A stretch of DNA of 64,000 nt from Alkalihalobacterium alkalinitrilicum. Lineage in GTDB: Bacteria > Bacillota > Bacilli > Bacillales > Bacillaceae_F. Made by a program: the position numbers and the translations under genes. Positions 18,593 through 27,681 of the stretch are shown here, one piece after another. The notes beneath the pieces are model-generated. The model saw only the letters and a list, made by a program, of their open reading frames with translations, was not told the DNA's origin and searched no databases. Numbering within the stretch: the stretch's first letter is position 1; each line of letters opens with the position of its first letter. The DNA is taken from the NCBI RefSeq assembly GCF_002019605.1, contig NZ_KV917368.1, positions 1,633,958 through 1,697,957 of the forward strand. Direction: 5' to 3'.

Positions 18593-19870
18593 TCATCTAA
18601 ACATGTTTGGGAGCCATAAAACGATCTCTGGAATAAAGGCAATAATGAGTAGCGCAACAAATAGTGTAATAATAAAAGGTAGTACTGCTTTACTCGCTTT
18701 TTCCATCGATGTACCGAGTATTGGAACGGTAACAAATAAGTTAACCCCAACTGGCGGAGTCGCCATTCCAATTGCAATTGCAACAACCATAACAATCGCA
18801 AAGTGAACTGGATCCATACCAATAGCAATAGCAACTGGGGCAAGCACTGGTCCGAGTAACATAACGATCGCAGCACCTTCTAAGAACATACCGATAAACA
18901 TTAATAATAAGATCATTAGTAATAGAATAATAATTGGGCTTTCAGTAATGGACAAGATCGAATCTGCGAAAGCTTGTGGAATTCCAAAGTAAGCCATGAT
19001 CCAGCCAAATGGCGCTGACATCGCTACTACTAGTAGAATAACTGCAGAAATCGTACCTGTACGAATTAAACTATCAAAAATATCTTTTACTGTTAAACTA
19101 CGGTAAATTAACCCACCTACTAAAAACGCATATGCGGCTGCAACCGCACCACCCTCTGTAGGTGTAAAAATACCACCACGAATACCAATAACAATAATAA
19201 TTGGCATTACAAATGCTAAAGAAGCAGCTAATGTTACATCAAAAAATCCTTTCCAAGTAAATGGCATTTTTGAAGTTGGGTAGTTATTTTTTACTGCAAC
19301 AACATAAGATACGATCATTAATAATGCTGCGATAACTAGTCCAGGAACAATACCTGCCATAAACATTGCACCGATGGAAACATTCATCTGCGCTCCGTAC
19401 AGGATCATGATGACACTCGGTGGAATAACTGGTGCCATTACCCCTGCACTTGCAATAAGAGCTGCTGTAAAGCTCTTTTTATAGCCTTCTTTCTTCATCG
19501 CTGGTCCAAGTGTCTTCCCTAATGCAGCTGTTTCAGCAACAGCTGAACCTGAAAGACCTGCAAATCCAGCACCCGATACGACCGTAACGTGGGCTAACCC
19601 ACCACGGAAACGTCCCATAAAAAACTTAGCAAAATTGATCAATCGATCTGTAATTCCAGAACGGCTCATCAACTCACCAGCTAATATGAAAAACGGAATC
19701 GCCATCATCGGGAATGACTCGGTCGGGTTGTAAAGCGTTTGTACAAATACTTCAAAAGGTAATTTAGCAGTAGCGATCATAAAGACGACAATGGCCACTC
19801 CTAAACTAAAGGAAATGGGTATACCAATTATTAAAGAAATTAAGAAAGGTATAATAAGCCAAAATATCAT
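18593..19870 (-). CDS. dctM: TRAP transporter large permease (DctM)
   Basis: A 425-residue protein with about 12 membrane segments and the DctM signatures: NPTESFPMMAIPFFILAGELM, then GRFRGGLAHVTVVSGAGFAGLSGSAVAETAALG and PVIPPSVIMILYGAQ. It couples substrate uptake to an ion gradient (usually sodium). It overlaps dctQ by 4 bp and forms the membrane part of one tripartite transporter with DctQ and DctP. Confidence 0.93.
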   Translation of the reverse strand: MIFWLIIPFLISLIIGIPISFSLGVAIVVFMIATAKLPFEVFVQTLYNPTESFPMMAIPFFILAGELMSRSGITDRLINFAKFFMGRFRGGLAHVTVVSGAGFAGLSGSAVAETAALGKTLGPAMKKEGYKKSFTAALIASAGVMAPVIPPSVIMILYGAQMNVSIGAMFMAGIVPGLVIAALLMIVSYVVAVKNNYPTSKMPFTWKGFFDVTLAASLAFVMPIIIVIGIRGGIFTPTEGGAVAAAYAFLVGGLIYRSLTVKDIFDSLIRTGTISAVILLVVAMSAPFGWIMAYFGIPQAFADSILSITESPIIILLLMILLLMFIGMFLEGAAIVMLLGPVLAPVAIAIGMDPVHFAIVMVVAIAIGMATPPVGVNLFVTVPILGTSMEKASKAVLPFIITLFVALLIIAFIPEIVLWLPNMFR

Positions 19871-20373
19871 TTTACGATCACCTCCTTAATGTCACGAACA
19901 ATGAAATGTAACATATGGATGATCATAAGTGAGCCTGCGAATGCAATACTTAATCTCGGCCAAAATAATGGAATACCAAGTGCATTGGAAGTAAAATTCA
20001 TACTATTAAATGCAAATCTGAAACCTACATAGGTTAATAAAAGGATAAATCCTAACATGATTAACTTCGTGATGAAACGAAGAATTTCCTGTCCACGAAT
20101 AGAAAGTTTTTCAACAAACATATCAATATTAATATGCTCTAATTGTTTTACAGCAATTGCTGAGCCTAAGAACGTCATCCATGCCATTAAGAACGTTGTA
20201 AATTCTTCTGGCCAATTCAAGCCAGTATTAAATAGATATCTTAATGCCACTTGAAGAATGACTGCTAAAAACATTGAGCCAACGATTACACCGAGTGCAA
20301 TCTTAGAATATTGATTAAGAGTATTACTTACTCTTTCTAAGTTTTTATCTAGTTGTTCTAGCAAGACATTCAA
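19867..20373 (-). CDS. dctQ: TRAP transporter small permease (DctQ)
   Basis: A 168-residue protein with four membrane segments. The family features YLFNTGLNWPEEFTTFLMAWMTFLGSAIAVKQ and the nearby EHINIDMF stretch are clear. It forms the membrane complex with DctM. It is separated from dctP by a terminator-like hairpin and followed by dctM with an ATGA overlap. Confidence 0.92.
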   Translation of the reverse strand: MNVLLEQLDKNLERVSNTLNQYSKIALGVIVGSMFLAVILQVALRYLFNTGLNWPEEFTTFLMAWMTFLGSAIAVKQLEHINIDMFVEKLSIRGQEILRFITKLIMLGFILLLTYVGFRFAFNSMNFTSNALGIPLFWPRLSIAFAGSLMIIHMLHFIVRDIKEVIVK

Positions 20374-20385
20374 CTCCTTTCAAAA

Positions 20386-20428
20386 AAGAAAGAGGCTTAA
20401 AACGGTATGTTTTATTGCTTTAAGCCTC
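20386..20428 (-). terminator. Partial terminator between dctP and dctQ
   Basis: Stem with GAGGCTTAAA at 20392-20401 and its complement at 20419-20428, followed on the reverse strand by TTTCTTTTTT. It sits directly after the dctP stop, so it could let the binding protein be made in excess over the permeases, as is common in uptake operons. Confidence 0.7.
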
Positions 20429-20443
20429 CATCTCGACTTTCAA

Positions 20444-21457
20444 TTATTGTTGAGCCGCTTGAATACGCTCAATTAAATCTTGATCTACTTTATCTGTGAA
20501 TTGATCCCAGATTTTCACTGAAGTTTCAACCCATAATTGTTGCTCTTCTTCAGTTGGTGTGTAGAACGTAACACCTTCATCAATCATTTCTTGTTTTAAC
20601 TCATCAGCAAACTCTGGTGCTTGTTCAAAGTTAAACTCTTGTGCTGCAAGTGCTGCATCTCGCACGATTTGTTGGTGTTCTTCTGTTAAACCATCAAATG
20701 TATTTGGGTTCATGAATGCCATATGAAGGGCATGAATTCCACCTGTTTCTGTTACGTGTCGAATAACTTCGTGTAAGTTAGCTGTTACTGCCCAGTGAGG
20801 TTGTTGTACTAATCCATTAACTACACCTTGCTCTAATGCTGAATATACTTCTACCCAAGTGATCGGTGTTGCAATCGCTCCTAAAGACTCAACATAAGCC
20901 ATTTCAATTGGACTTTCAGCTGAACGAAAACGCAAACCATTTAAATCATTAGGAACTTTAACTTCGCGCTCCGTATTCATTACGTGGCGATGTGTACCAG
21001 GGTCTAAGAAAAATAAAAGTTCTAAACCTAAATCTTCTCTAGACATTTCTCTAAACTCTTGACCAATTTCACCTGATAAAACTTTATGTGTAGCATAAAC
21101 ATCTTCAAACATGTAAGGTAAATCAAATACTAAAAATAAATCAGTGAACGGTGCCATATTGTTTGTTGCTGCTGATGCAACATCTAATGTATTGTTTTTT
21201 AACATTTCAATTCCTTGTGTATCCCCAGCTAAAGTTGCACTGTGGTGAATACGCACTGTAACTTCACCTTCCGAACGCTCTTCAACCTCTTCTTTAAACT
21301 TCTCATACGTTAAGAAAATCGGTGTACCTGGTGCTGCTGTATGTGAAAGGACGATTTCTACGTTATCACCGCCAGCTCCTCCTGAACTTGTTCCACAGCC
21401 AGCTAATACGACTAATAATACCGCCGTAGCAACGAGTAATAAAAATTGTTTCTTCAT
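20444..21457 (-). CDS. dctP: TRAP transporter substrate-binding lipoprotein (DctP)
   Basis: A 337-residue protein with a lipoprotein signal (VVLAGCGTSS, Cys about 21). The DctP domain shows HTAAPGTPIFLTYEKFKEEV at the start, LNGLRFRSAESPIEMAYVE with the conserved ligand-binding Arg, and GVVNGLVQQPHWAV. It binds an organic acid, typically a carboxylate or sulfonate. The ATG at 21457 has GGGGGA upstream; an earlier in-frame ATG lies inside that site. It is the first gene after two operator copies. Confidence 0.92.
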   Translation of the reverse strand: MKKQFLLLVATAVLLVVLAGCGTSSGGAGGDNVEIVLSHTAAPGTPIFLTYEKFKEEVEERSEGEVTVRIHHSATLAGDTQGIEMLKNNTLDVASAATNNMAPFTDLFLVFDLPYMFEDVYATHKVLSGEIGQEFREMSREDLGLELLFFLDPGTHRHVMNTEREVKVPNDLNGLRFRSAESPIEMAYVESLGAIATPITWVEVYSALEQGVVNGLVQQPHWAVTANLHEVIRHVTETGGIHALHMAFMNPNTFDGLTEEHQQIVRDAALAAQEFNFEQAPEFADELKQEMIDEGVTFYTPTEEEQQLWVETSVKIWDQFTDKVDQDLIERIQAAQQ

Positions 21458-21578
21458 TCTCTTTTCCCCCATAAAATTTATTTGTTTTGATTACGGTTTA
21501 ATAAACGTTATTATTTCTAGAAATATACTTAGCTATTACCTGGAACCACCTCCTTAAAGTAATAAAATTTTTATTTTT

Positions 21579-21592
21579 TGTATACGTATTCA
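21579..21592. promoter_or_regulatory. Putative LacI-family operator, copy 2
   Basis: TGTATACGTATTCA, 122 bases upstream of the dctP start. It is identical to the copies at 18566 and 21645. Confidence 0.7.
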
Positions 21593-21644
21593 TATATCGG
21601 GAGATTTTTGTTTTAAAATGAAGTTTATTCCCTTCCCTTTGCTC

Positions 21645-21658
21645 TGTATACGTATTCA
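21645..21658. promoter_or_regulatory. Putative LacI-family operator, copy 3
   Basis: TGTATACGTATTCA, 66 bp from copy 2 and just after the lacI-type gene. Paired sites on the dctP leader could allow looping or co-operative repression. Confidence 0.7.
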
Positions 21659-21674
21659 TTTCTTCAAAAGTAAG

Positions 21675-22676
21675 TTAACTTTTCGGTGAACATGTTGTTT
21701 TTCGTACCGCTAAATGAGGTTCTAGTTTAATTTGTTGATAGTTTTCTCTCTCTATATTTCCTTCAATAATATGAATAAGGCTGTTAACTGCAATTTCTCC
21801 CATTTGCTGAATGTTATGAGCAACACTTGTTAACTGTATGGCATGATGACTTGAAAGCGTTATATCGTCAAAACCAATTAAGCTAATGTCTTCAGGTATT
21901 CTTTTCCCCATTTTTAAAATGACATCCATTGCCGTTAAAGCCATTTGATCAGTAGCACATAGTACAGCGGTTGGGTGGGGTTGGATACTAAGTAAGTCGT
22001 ACATAGCCATTTCTATATCTTTTGTTGTTGTATCAACAATCTTTAAAAACCGCTGATCCATTTCTTTCCCTTTATCCTGAAGTGCTTGGAAACATCCTTC
22101 TTGTCTATCAAGGAATGTTGAAACATTTGTCGGACCCATTATGATTCCAATATGCTCATGCCCTAATTGGAGTAGGTGGTCCATTGCTAACTGACCTGCT
22201 TTCACGTTGTTTAAGATAACGTAATTCCCAGCATTTTTGTGTTTACGATTAATTTGAATGTATGGTGTACCACTTTCTGAAAAGAAATCGTACATGGGTT
22301 CATCTAGATTAATTGAAGACTGGATAATTCCCGCCACATGATTACTAACGATATGTTCATAGATTTCTTCTCGATTCGGCTGATTATCAAAATAAACCAT
22401 TGTGTTATAGCCCTTTTTTGTCGCTAGATTAATAATTGCAGTAGTTATCTCAGAATAAAATGCATTTTCTAAATCACCTGAGATCAATGCAATCGTCTTT
22501 GTTTTTTGCATAACTAGACTTCTAGCAATCATGTTTGGACGATAATGGAGTTCAGCTATCGCTTTTTCTACTTTTTCTTTCGTTTCTTTTCGAACGTTTT
22601 GAGCTCCATTTAACACTCTCGATACTGTAGCTTGGGACACCCCTGCTAATTTGGCAACTTCTTTCGATGAAATCAT
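21675..22676 (-). CDS. LacI-family transcriptional regulator
   Basis: A 333-residue repressor. The HTH is at residues 4-23 (SKEVAKLAGVSQATVSRVLN), with the hinge helix around YRPNMIARSLV. The effector domain follows (LISGDLENAFYSEI, then IGFDDITLSS near the C terminus). It most likely controls the adjacent TRAP and dehydrogenase genes and itself, because a perfect palindrome of the same family lies 38 bases before its start. The inducer is unknown but should be the transported substrate or a product. The lacI-type gene, dctPQM and the dehydrogenases are all on one strand. Confidence 0.92.
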   Translation of the reverse strand: MISSKEVAKLAGVSQATVSRVLNGAQNVRKETKEKVEKAIAELHYRPNMIARSLVMQKTKTIALISGDLENAFYSEITTAIINLATKKGYNTMVYFDNQPNREEIYEHIVSNHVAGIIQSSINLDEPMYDFFSESGTPYIQINRKHKNAGNYVILNNVKAGQLAMDHLLQLGHEHIGIIMGPTNVSTFLDRQEGCFQALQDKGKEMDQRFLKIVDTTTKDIEMAMYDLLSIQPHPTAVLCATDQMALTAMDVILKMGKRIPEDISLIGFDDITLSSHHAIQLTSVAHNIQQMGEIAVNSLIHIIEGNIERENYQQIKLEPHLAVRKTTCSPKS

Positions 22677-22713
22677 TGTATCCCTCTTTTTCCCAACGGT
22701 AATTCTTTAATTT

Positions 22714-22729
22714 GTGAATACGTATTCAC
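22714..22729. promoter_or_regulatory. Putative autoregulatory operator, copy 4 (perfect palindrome)
   Basis: GTGAATACGTATTCAC is a perfect 16-bp palindrome. The other three copies share its TG-ATACGTATTCA core with one change. It lies in the promoter region of the lacI-type gene. Confidence 0.7.
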
Positions 22730-22863
22730 GAAAATTTTGTATCATTTATTCAATGTACGTAAATTGTAACAGAAAGTTTTTATTTTGTTAACAACTTTTT
22801 TAAATTAATTTGTCGAATTTTGAAGATAGGGATTTTTTATTAAGAGTTCCTAATGATTTTTAT

Positions 22864-22898
22864 AACTATAAGAAACGATGATATCGTTTCTTATAGTT
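22864..22898. repeat. Perfect 16-bp inverted repeat between the nitroreductase and regulator genes
   Basis: AACTATAAGAAACGAT and its exact complement are separated by only three bases (GAT). On neither strand is it followed by a clean T run. It could be a weak terminator for the nitroreductase gene, an operator, or the core of a small mobile repeat. Confidence 0.7.
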
Positions 22899-22989
22899 TA
22901 AATTCTATAGCAAGTAGTAAAACATTTTTATGAAAAAAAAGAGCCTGTAATACACCTTGGACTGACTCCACCTTTAATAATTAACCATT

Positions 22990-23739
22990 TTATTTTATTG
23001 AAAAGTTCTTCCCTTCAACAAATCCCTTCATGTATTGACGTTGTTTTTTCAATAACATATCTGCTATCTGTTCTGTCCATGTATCGTTCCTATCGCCACC
23101 TGATCGTTCTTCATAATAGGCAGATATAATTTCATTATAATCCGATAACTGTTTCTTAATTTCTTCTTCGTTTTCGATATATCCTTCTTCATGATAAATA
23201 TTAGCAAAAGGTAAACGAGGTTTCACATCAGGTGCTTGATCTGGATATCCTACAGCTAGTCCAAATAAAGGTATAACTTTCTTTGGGACATTTAAAATTC
23301 TACAAACTTCTTCTAAATTATTTCGAATACCACCAATGTAACATACTCCTAGTCCCATTGATTCCGCAGCTACAACTGCATTTTGAGCTGCTAGAGCTGT
23401 ATCAATGAGAGAAACCATGAAAGTTTCCGTACTTTCTAGTGGATCAGTTAAATCTTTCCCTTCAATTTTACTAATGAGTTCATGACGATGAAGATCCGCA
23501 CAAAAAACAAAAAAATGACCATTTTTCACAACATACATTTGATTCCCAGCTAGCTCGGCTAGCTTTTCTTTATTTTCTTTATTTTTTACACCAATTATAG
23601 AATAAGCTTGTACAAAACTAGACGTCGAAGCTGCTTGCCCACATTGTACAATCGTTTTTATCTGTTCACTCGTTAACTCACGATCTTCAAATTTTCGAAT
23701 TGATTTGTGATTTAATATTCTTTCTATCGTTTCATTCAT
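22990..23739 (-). CDS. NfsA/NfrA-type NADPH-dependent nitroreductase
   Basis: A 249-residue FMN flavoprotein. The NfsA-like features are HKSIRKFEDRELT at the start, IVQCGQAASTSSFVQAYSIIGV, MGLGVCYIGGIRNN and FGLAVGYPDQAP. It reduces nitro compounds, quinones or free flavins with NADPH. I take the ATG at 23739 (MNETIERILNHKS), which follows AAGGAAG. Two in-frame ATGs further upstream are less well placed. It ends in a basic tail. Confidence 0.88.
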   Translation of the reverse strand: MNETIERILNHKSIRKFEDRELTSEQIKTIVQCGQAASTSSFVQAYSIIGVKNKENKEKLAELAGNQMYVVKNGHFFVFCADLHRHELISKIEGKDLTDPLESTETFMVSLIDTALAAQNAVVAAESMGLGVCYIGGIRNNLEEVCRILNVPKKVIPLFGLAVGYPDQAPDVKPRLPFANIYHEEGYIENEEEIKKQLSDYNEIISAYYEERSGGDRNDTWTEQIADMLLKKQRQYMKGFVEGKNFSIK

Positions 23740-23808
23740 AACTTCCTTCATCCCCTTCATTTTTTTAGAGGCTAGCTAATATGATTAACCAGCCTCCTCT
23801 TTTCACCT

Positions 23809-25317
23809 TTAGAACTGATAAATTTCTCCATACTTTTTACGTAAGTAATTCACAAGGTAACTAGAATTTATGCCTTCACCAGTAATATCCTTTAATATTT
23901 CAACCGGTTTTTTCATTTTACCATACTGATGAACATTTTTAGTTAACCATTCCTTGATCGGTTCAATGTTATTCCTAGCTAAAAGATCACTGTAATTAGG
24001 AAGATCTTTATCCATCGCAGCTTTCATTTGTGCTGAATAAATATATCCTAATGCATAGGAAGGGAAATAACCAAATGCCCCACCAGACCAATGAACATCC
24101 TGTAAAACTCCTTCTGCATCATTAGAAGGACATACACCTAAATATTCTTCCATCTTTTCGTTCCAAATGTGTGGGAGGTCCTTAACTTCTATTTCATCAC
24201 TAAATAATCCTTTTTCAATTTCATATCGAACGATAACATGAAGCGCGTATGTCATTTCATCTGCTTCGATTCTAATAAGCGATGGGCCCGCGACATTAAT
24301 TGCCTTATAAAAATCTTCTAAAGTAACGTTATCAAATTGTCCATTTGAATATTTTTGCAATAACGGATAATTTGCTTTCCAGAAAGAAGGATGGCGCCCA
24401 ATCATGTTTTCAAAAAATAAAGACTGCGATTCGTGAATTCCCATCGAAGTTCCATCACATAGAGGAGTACCAACTAAATCTTTTGAAATGTTTTGTTCAT
24501 ATACTGCATGGCCGCATTCATGAATAGTTCCAAAAATCGCCGTACGGAAATCTTTTTCGTCGTACTTTGTTGTAACACGAACATCATTTGAATTTAAGCT
24601 AATCGCAAAAGGATGAACGGTTTCATCTAGGCGACCAGAATCAAAATCATAGCCTAAGTTTTTAAGAATTTCTAAGCTTAATTGACGTTGTTTTTCTTTC
24701 GGAAATTGTTCAAACAAAAAGTCTGTCTTCGGCTGATGACTTGAGTCTTTTACAGCTTGAACAAGAGGAACTAATTCTTTCCTAAGATTTCCGAATACAT
24801 CATCTAAAATTTCTACTGTAATACCAGGCTCATAATCATCGAGTAATGTGTTATATTTATGACCTTCATAACCCCAATACTCTAAAAAGCGTTTTTTCGT
24901 ATCCACAATTTTTTCTAAATACGGGTGAAACATCGCAAAATCTGATTTTTCTTTTGCCTGCTCCCAAACTGCTTCCGATTTAGATTCTAAAATGACATAT
25001 TCCTTATATTCTTTTTCTGGAATTTTTTTATTACGGTCATAATTTTTTTTGCATTCTTCAATTGTTTTCTTAGTAATTTCGGTTACATCTGAACTCTCAC
25101 TAAGTGCATCTATGTATTCTTTCATCTGACCAGATGTCGACATATTAAAGATTTCTGTTGATAGCATCCCGATAACTTCAGAACGTTGCTCAACTCCTTT
25201 TCTCGGTGCACCTGTCCTTAAGTCCCAGAACATTAAGGATCGAGCCTCACTAAAGTTTTCCATTTTTTTAACGTATTCTAAAAAATCTTTTTCCATTTCT
25301 TTATGACCTTTTGACAT
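23809..25317 (-). CDS. M32-family metallocarboxypeptidase
   Basis: A 502-residue carboxypeptidase Taq-type enzyme. The zinc site is TIHECGHAVYEQN (HExxH) with the following SLFFENMIGRH glutamate, and the family block ALHVIVRYEIEKGLF is present. It removes C-terminal amino acids in the cytosol; there is no signal peptide. AGAGGAT lies about ten bases before the ATG. It sits on the same strand as the nitroreductase, 69 bases upstream of it. Confidence 0.92.
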   Translation of the reverse strand: MSKGHKEMEKDFLEYVKKMENFSEARSLMFWDLRTGAPRKGVEQRSEVIGMLSTEIFNMSTSGQMKEYIDALSESSDVTEITKKTIEECKKNYDRNKKIPEKEYKEYVILESKSEAVWEQAKEKSDFAMFHPYLEKIVDTKKRFLEYWGYEGHKYNTLLDDYEPGITVEILDDVFGNLRKELVPLVQAVKDSSHQPKTDFLFEQFPKEKQRQLSLEILKNLGYDFDSGRLDETVHPFAISLNSNDVRVTTKYDEKDFRTAIFGTIHECGHAVYEQNISKDLVGTPLCDGTSMGIHESQSLFFENMIGRHPSFWKANYPLLQKYSNGQFDNVTLEDFYKAINVAGPSLIRIEADEMTYALHVIVRYEIEKGLFSDEIEVKDLPHIWNEKMEEYLGVCPSNDAEGVLQDVHWSGGAFGYFPSYALGYIYSAQMKAAMDKDLPNYSDLLARNNIEPIKEWLTKNVHQYGKMKKPVEILKDITGEGINSSYLVNYLRKKYGEIYQF

Positions 25318-25460
25318 GCCTATGCATCCTCTCTTTGATAAAAATATTTCGAATAATGAAATACACTTTTATTATAAAATTTCTTTTAGCAAATGTTAAC
25401 TATTTTCACTCGACAAATAAATTTGATATGATGAGCAAATATAAGTAAAGGGGGTACACA

Positions 25461-25766
25461 ATGAATGTAACAATTACACCAAAAGCGGCACGTTTTTACA
25501 AACATGAAGTTCTAACAGAAAAACATCAATCATTACGACTTTTTGTACGAGTTGGGGGGGTTGGCTCAGGTGGTTTTTCAGTTGGTGTTATTATAGAAGA
25601 ACCAGATCATAATTCTTTTCAGATTGAAATAGAGGGTGTTACATTTTTTATAAACGGAGATGACACCTGGTATTTTAACGGTATGACGATTGATTATAAT
25701 GAAGATCTAAATATGATGATTTTCAATAATCCACAATTTGAAGACATCTATCATCCTGAACAGTAA
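25461..25766 (+). CDS. HesB/YneR-like protein
   Basis: A 101-residue protein with the IscA-like fold signature VTITPKAARFYKHEVL, RLFVRVGGVGSGGFSVGV and the acidic C-terminal half. It has no cysteines at all, so unlike true A-type carriers it cannot hold an iron-sulfur cluster by the usual ligands. This is the YneR-type branch of unknown function. Ribosome site AAAGGGGG. Confidence 0.85.
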   Translation: MNVTITPKAARFYKHEVLTEKHQSLRLFVRVGGVGSGGFSVGVIIEEPDHNSFQIEIEGVTFFINGDDTWYFNGMTIDYNEDLNMMIFNNPQFEDIYHPEQ

Positions 25767-25887
25767 AAAGTGACTGACTCTATTGCTTATTGAAAACCAC
25801 CTCGAATCATAAACGTAAACAACTGTATTATGATAATGAAGGCAATACATAAGCTACGAGTCAGCCTCTTTATATATTTAGATTTTA

Positions 25888-25914
25888 TAAAAAGGAGCGC
25901 TAAAATCGCCCCTT
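25888..25914 (-). terminator. Intrinsic terminator
   Basis: On the reverse strand AAGGGGCG pairs with CGCTCCTT and is followed by a T run. It is immediately downstream of the 82-residue protein gene. Confidence 0.7.
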
Positions 25915-25917
25915 GCC

Positions 25918-26166
25918 TTATTTTTTCGCTTCTTCTAGTTGATGATCAATACGCTCAATCAACTCTGATGAAATTTCAAAGAAACGTTCGTCAACTCCCG
26001 TTTGATGAGATGCCGCAGTATAGTATTGCTTCTTTGCTTGTTGAACTGCTTCAGTCGCTGCCTGCAACTGGTCTTCATCCATACTCATAGTTGCTTGTCC
26101 AACCATACGCTCTGCAGCTTTAATTGCCATCTCCACTTGTTTTAAATCGTTATACGGCTCTGACAT
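25918..26166 (-). CDS. Small helical protein (DUF2564-like)
   Basis: An 82-residue protein beginning MSEPYNDLKQVEMAIKAAERMVGQ and continuing as one long amphipathic helix rich in Gln/Ala/Glu, likely a coiled-coil dimer. The start resembles DUF2564 proteins of Bacillus. No function is known. The ATG at 26166 has AGGTGG eight bases before it; an upstream GTG overlaps the ribosome site. Confidence 0.7.
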   Translation of the reverse strand: MSEPYNDLKQVEMAIKAAERMVGQATMSMDEDQLQAATEAVQQAKKQYYTAASHQTGVDERFFEISSELIERIDHQLEEAKK

Positions 26167-26325
26167 ACAATATTCCACCTTTCGTTCATATAGTGTTATT
26201 GTATGCGATTAAAACATAAAATATTCAGTATTATGGTTAATCTTTGAGGTGTTCCAGTGTAACACCAAACCATCTGACCTATGATTATTACGATGCTTTA
26301 GTTAAAATTTACCTATCTATTTTTA

Positions 26326-26359
26326 GAAAAACCACATTCCCTCAATTGAAGAAATGCGG
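26326..26359 (-). terminator. Intrinsic terminator after ypsC
   Basis: Reverse strand CCGCATT pairs with AATGTGG and is followed by T5. It lies 31 bases beyond the methyltransferase stop. Confidence 0.65.
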
Positions 26360-26389
26360 CAATTTGAAAATTCGAATTATAAGCACCAA

Positions 26390-27547
26390 TTAATCATTTG
26401 TTGTATCGATCACTCTTGGTGGCCTTGGGCCCCAATATTGATAAAGATCTGTTCGAATTTTCCCGTTATATAACTTCCGTTTTTTCGTTGCTTTTTTCCC
26501 ATATAATTCTTCAAATTGCTCATTAGAAGTCAAAACATAAATTGACCATGTAGGGATATATTCTTGAAAGATTTTCCCCATCTCCTTATACAACTGTGCG
26601 ACTTGTTCTTTTTCTCCTAATCGCTCACCGTATGGAGGATTAGCAATTACGCATCCGTATTCTCTTTTTGATCTTAAGTCTGTCACCTGCATCTGTTTAA
26701 AACGAATAATATTCGTAAACCCAGCCTCAGCTGCATTATGCTCGGATAATTCAATCATGCGATGGTCAATGTCAGTTCCAAGTATATCCAATTCTTGGTC
26801 ATATTTCGCCAAGTCTTCTACTTCCATTCTTGCTTGGTCCCACATTTCTTTCCCAATCCAAGACCATTGTTCTGACGCGAACTTCCTCATAAATCCTGGA
26901 GCTATATTTTGTCCGATCATCGCAGCCTCAATTGGTAACGTACCTGAACCGCAGAATGGATCGATTAAAGGCTTGTCTGGTTTCCAATTCGTCAACATGA
27001 TAAGTGCAGATGCAAGTGTTTCCTTTAATGGAGCTTGGTTAGAACGATAACGATATCCTCGTTTATGTAAGCCGTCACCACTCGCATCAATTGTTAAAGT
27101 GGCGACATCTTTATGAAGCGCTACCTCGATTCGGTAGAGAGGTCCATCTTCCTTAAACCAATCCGTACGATACTTTTTCTTTAAACTTTCTACAACCGCT
27201 TTTTTTACAATCGCTTGACAGTCTGATACACTGAACAATTTAGATTTTACTGATTTCCCAATAACTGGGAATTCAGCATTAATCGGAATAAAGTCAGCCC
27301 ATGGAAGTGCTTTCGTTTTTTCGAATAACTCTTCAAAGCTAAGGGCGTTAAATTCTCCGATTCTTACCTTAATTCGATCAGCCGTTCTAAGCCATAAGTT
27401 TGAACGACAAATTGCCATCGGATCAGCTGTATATATAATACGTCCATTTTCAACGGTTACATCTTCGTATCCCAAATCTCTAACTTCTTTTGCTACAAGC
27501 GCTTCAAGACCCATTGTCGCTGTTGCAATTAACGTTACTTTATCCAT
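26390..27547 (-). CDS. ypsC: THUMP-domain 23S rRNA (guanine-N2) methyltransferase, YpsC/RlmL-type
   Basis: A 385-residue SAM-dependent methyltransferase. An N-terminal ferredoxin-like/THUMP part (ATATMGLEALVAKEVRDLGY, with SVSDCQAIVKKAVVESLKKK) binds RNA. The Rossmann part shows PFCGSGTLPIEAAMIGQNIAPG and the catalytic motif CVIANPPYGERLGE. The family methylates guanine in 23S rRNA. Gene order ypsC - rnpB - gpsB - ypsA is as in B. subtilis. Start chosen at ATG 27547 with AGGTGA five bases upstream. Confidence 0.92.
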   Translation of the reverse strand: MDKVTLIATATMGLEALVAKEVRDLGYEDVTVENGRIIYTADPMAICRSNLWLRTADRIKVRIGEFNALSFEELFEKTKALPWADFIPINAEFPVIGKSVKSKLFSVSDCQAIVKKAVVESLKKKYRTDWFKEDGPLYRIEVALHKDVATLTIDASGDGLHKRGYRYRSNQAPLKETLASALIMLTNWKPDKPLIDPFCGSGTLPIEAAMIGQNIAPGFMRKFASEQWSWIGKEMWDQARMEVEDLAKYDQELDILGTDIDHRMIELSEHNAAEAGFTNIIRFKQMQVTDLRSKREYGCVIANPPYGERLGEKEQVAQLYKEMGKIFQEYIPTWSIYVLTSNEQFEELYGKKATKKRKLYNGKIRTDLYQYWGPRPPRVIDTTND

Positions 27548-27633
27548 TTCAATCACCTACATTATAGTCTTTCCCTATTATAGTCATGTTCTGTCGAAAT
27601 CACAAATAAGGATAATCACCCAACATTACCCAT

Positions 27634-27660
27634 TAAAAAAGGGCAAATAAAAAAGCCCTT
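27634..27660 (-). terminator. Terminator of rnpB
   Basis: AAGGGC and GCCCTT (27639-27660) form a stem, followed on the reverse strand by a T run. It lies about 20 bases past the end of the RNase P RNA. Confidence 0.8.
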
Positions 27661-27681
27661 ATACTGTGGGCTTAACAGTCA

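Noticed and set aside
18566-22729. Operator palindromes as CcpA cre sites
   Set aside because: TGTATACGTATTCA breaks the cre consensus TGWNANCGNTNWCA at two fixed positions, and the sites cluster only around this LacI-type locus.
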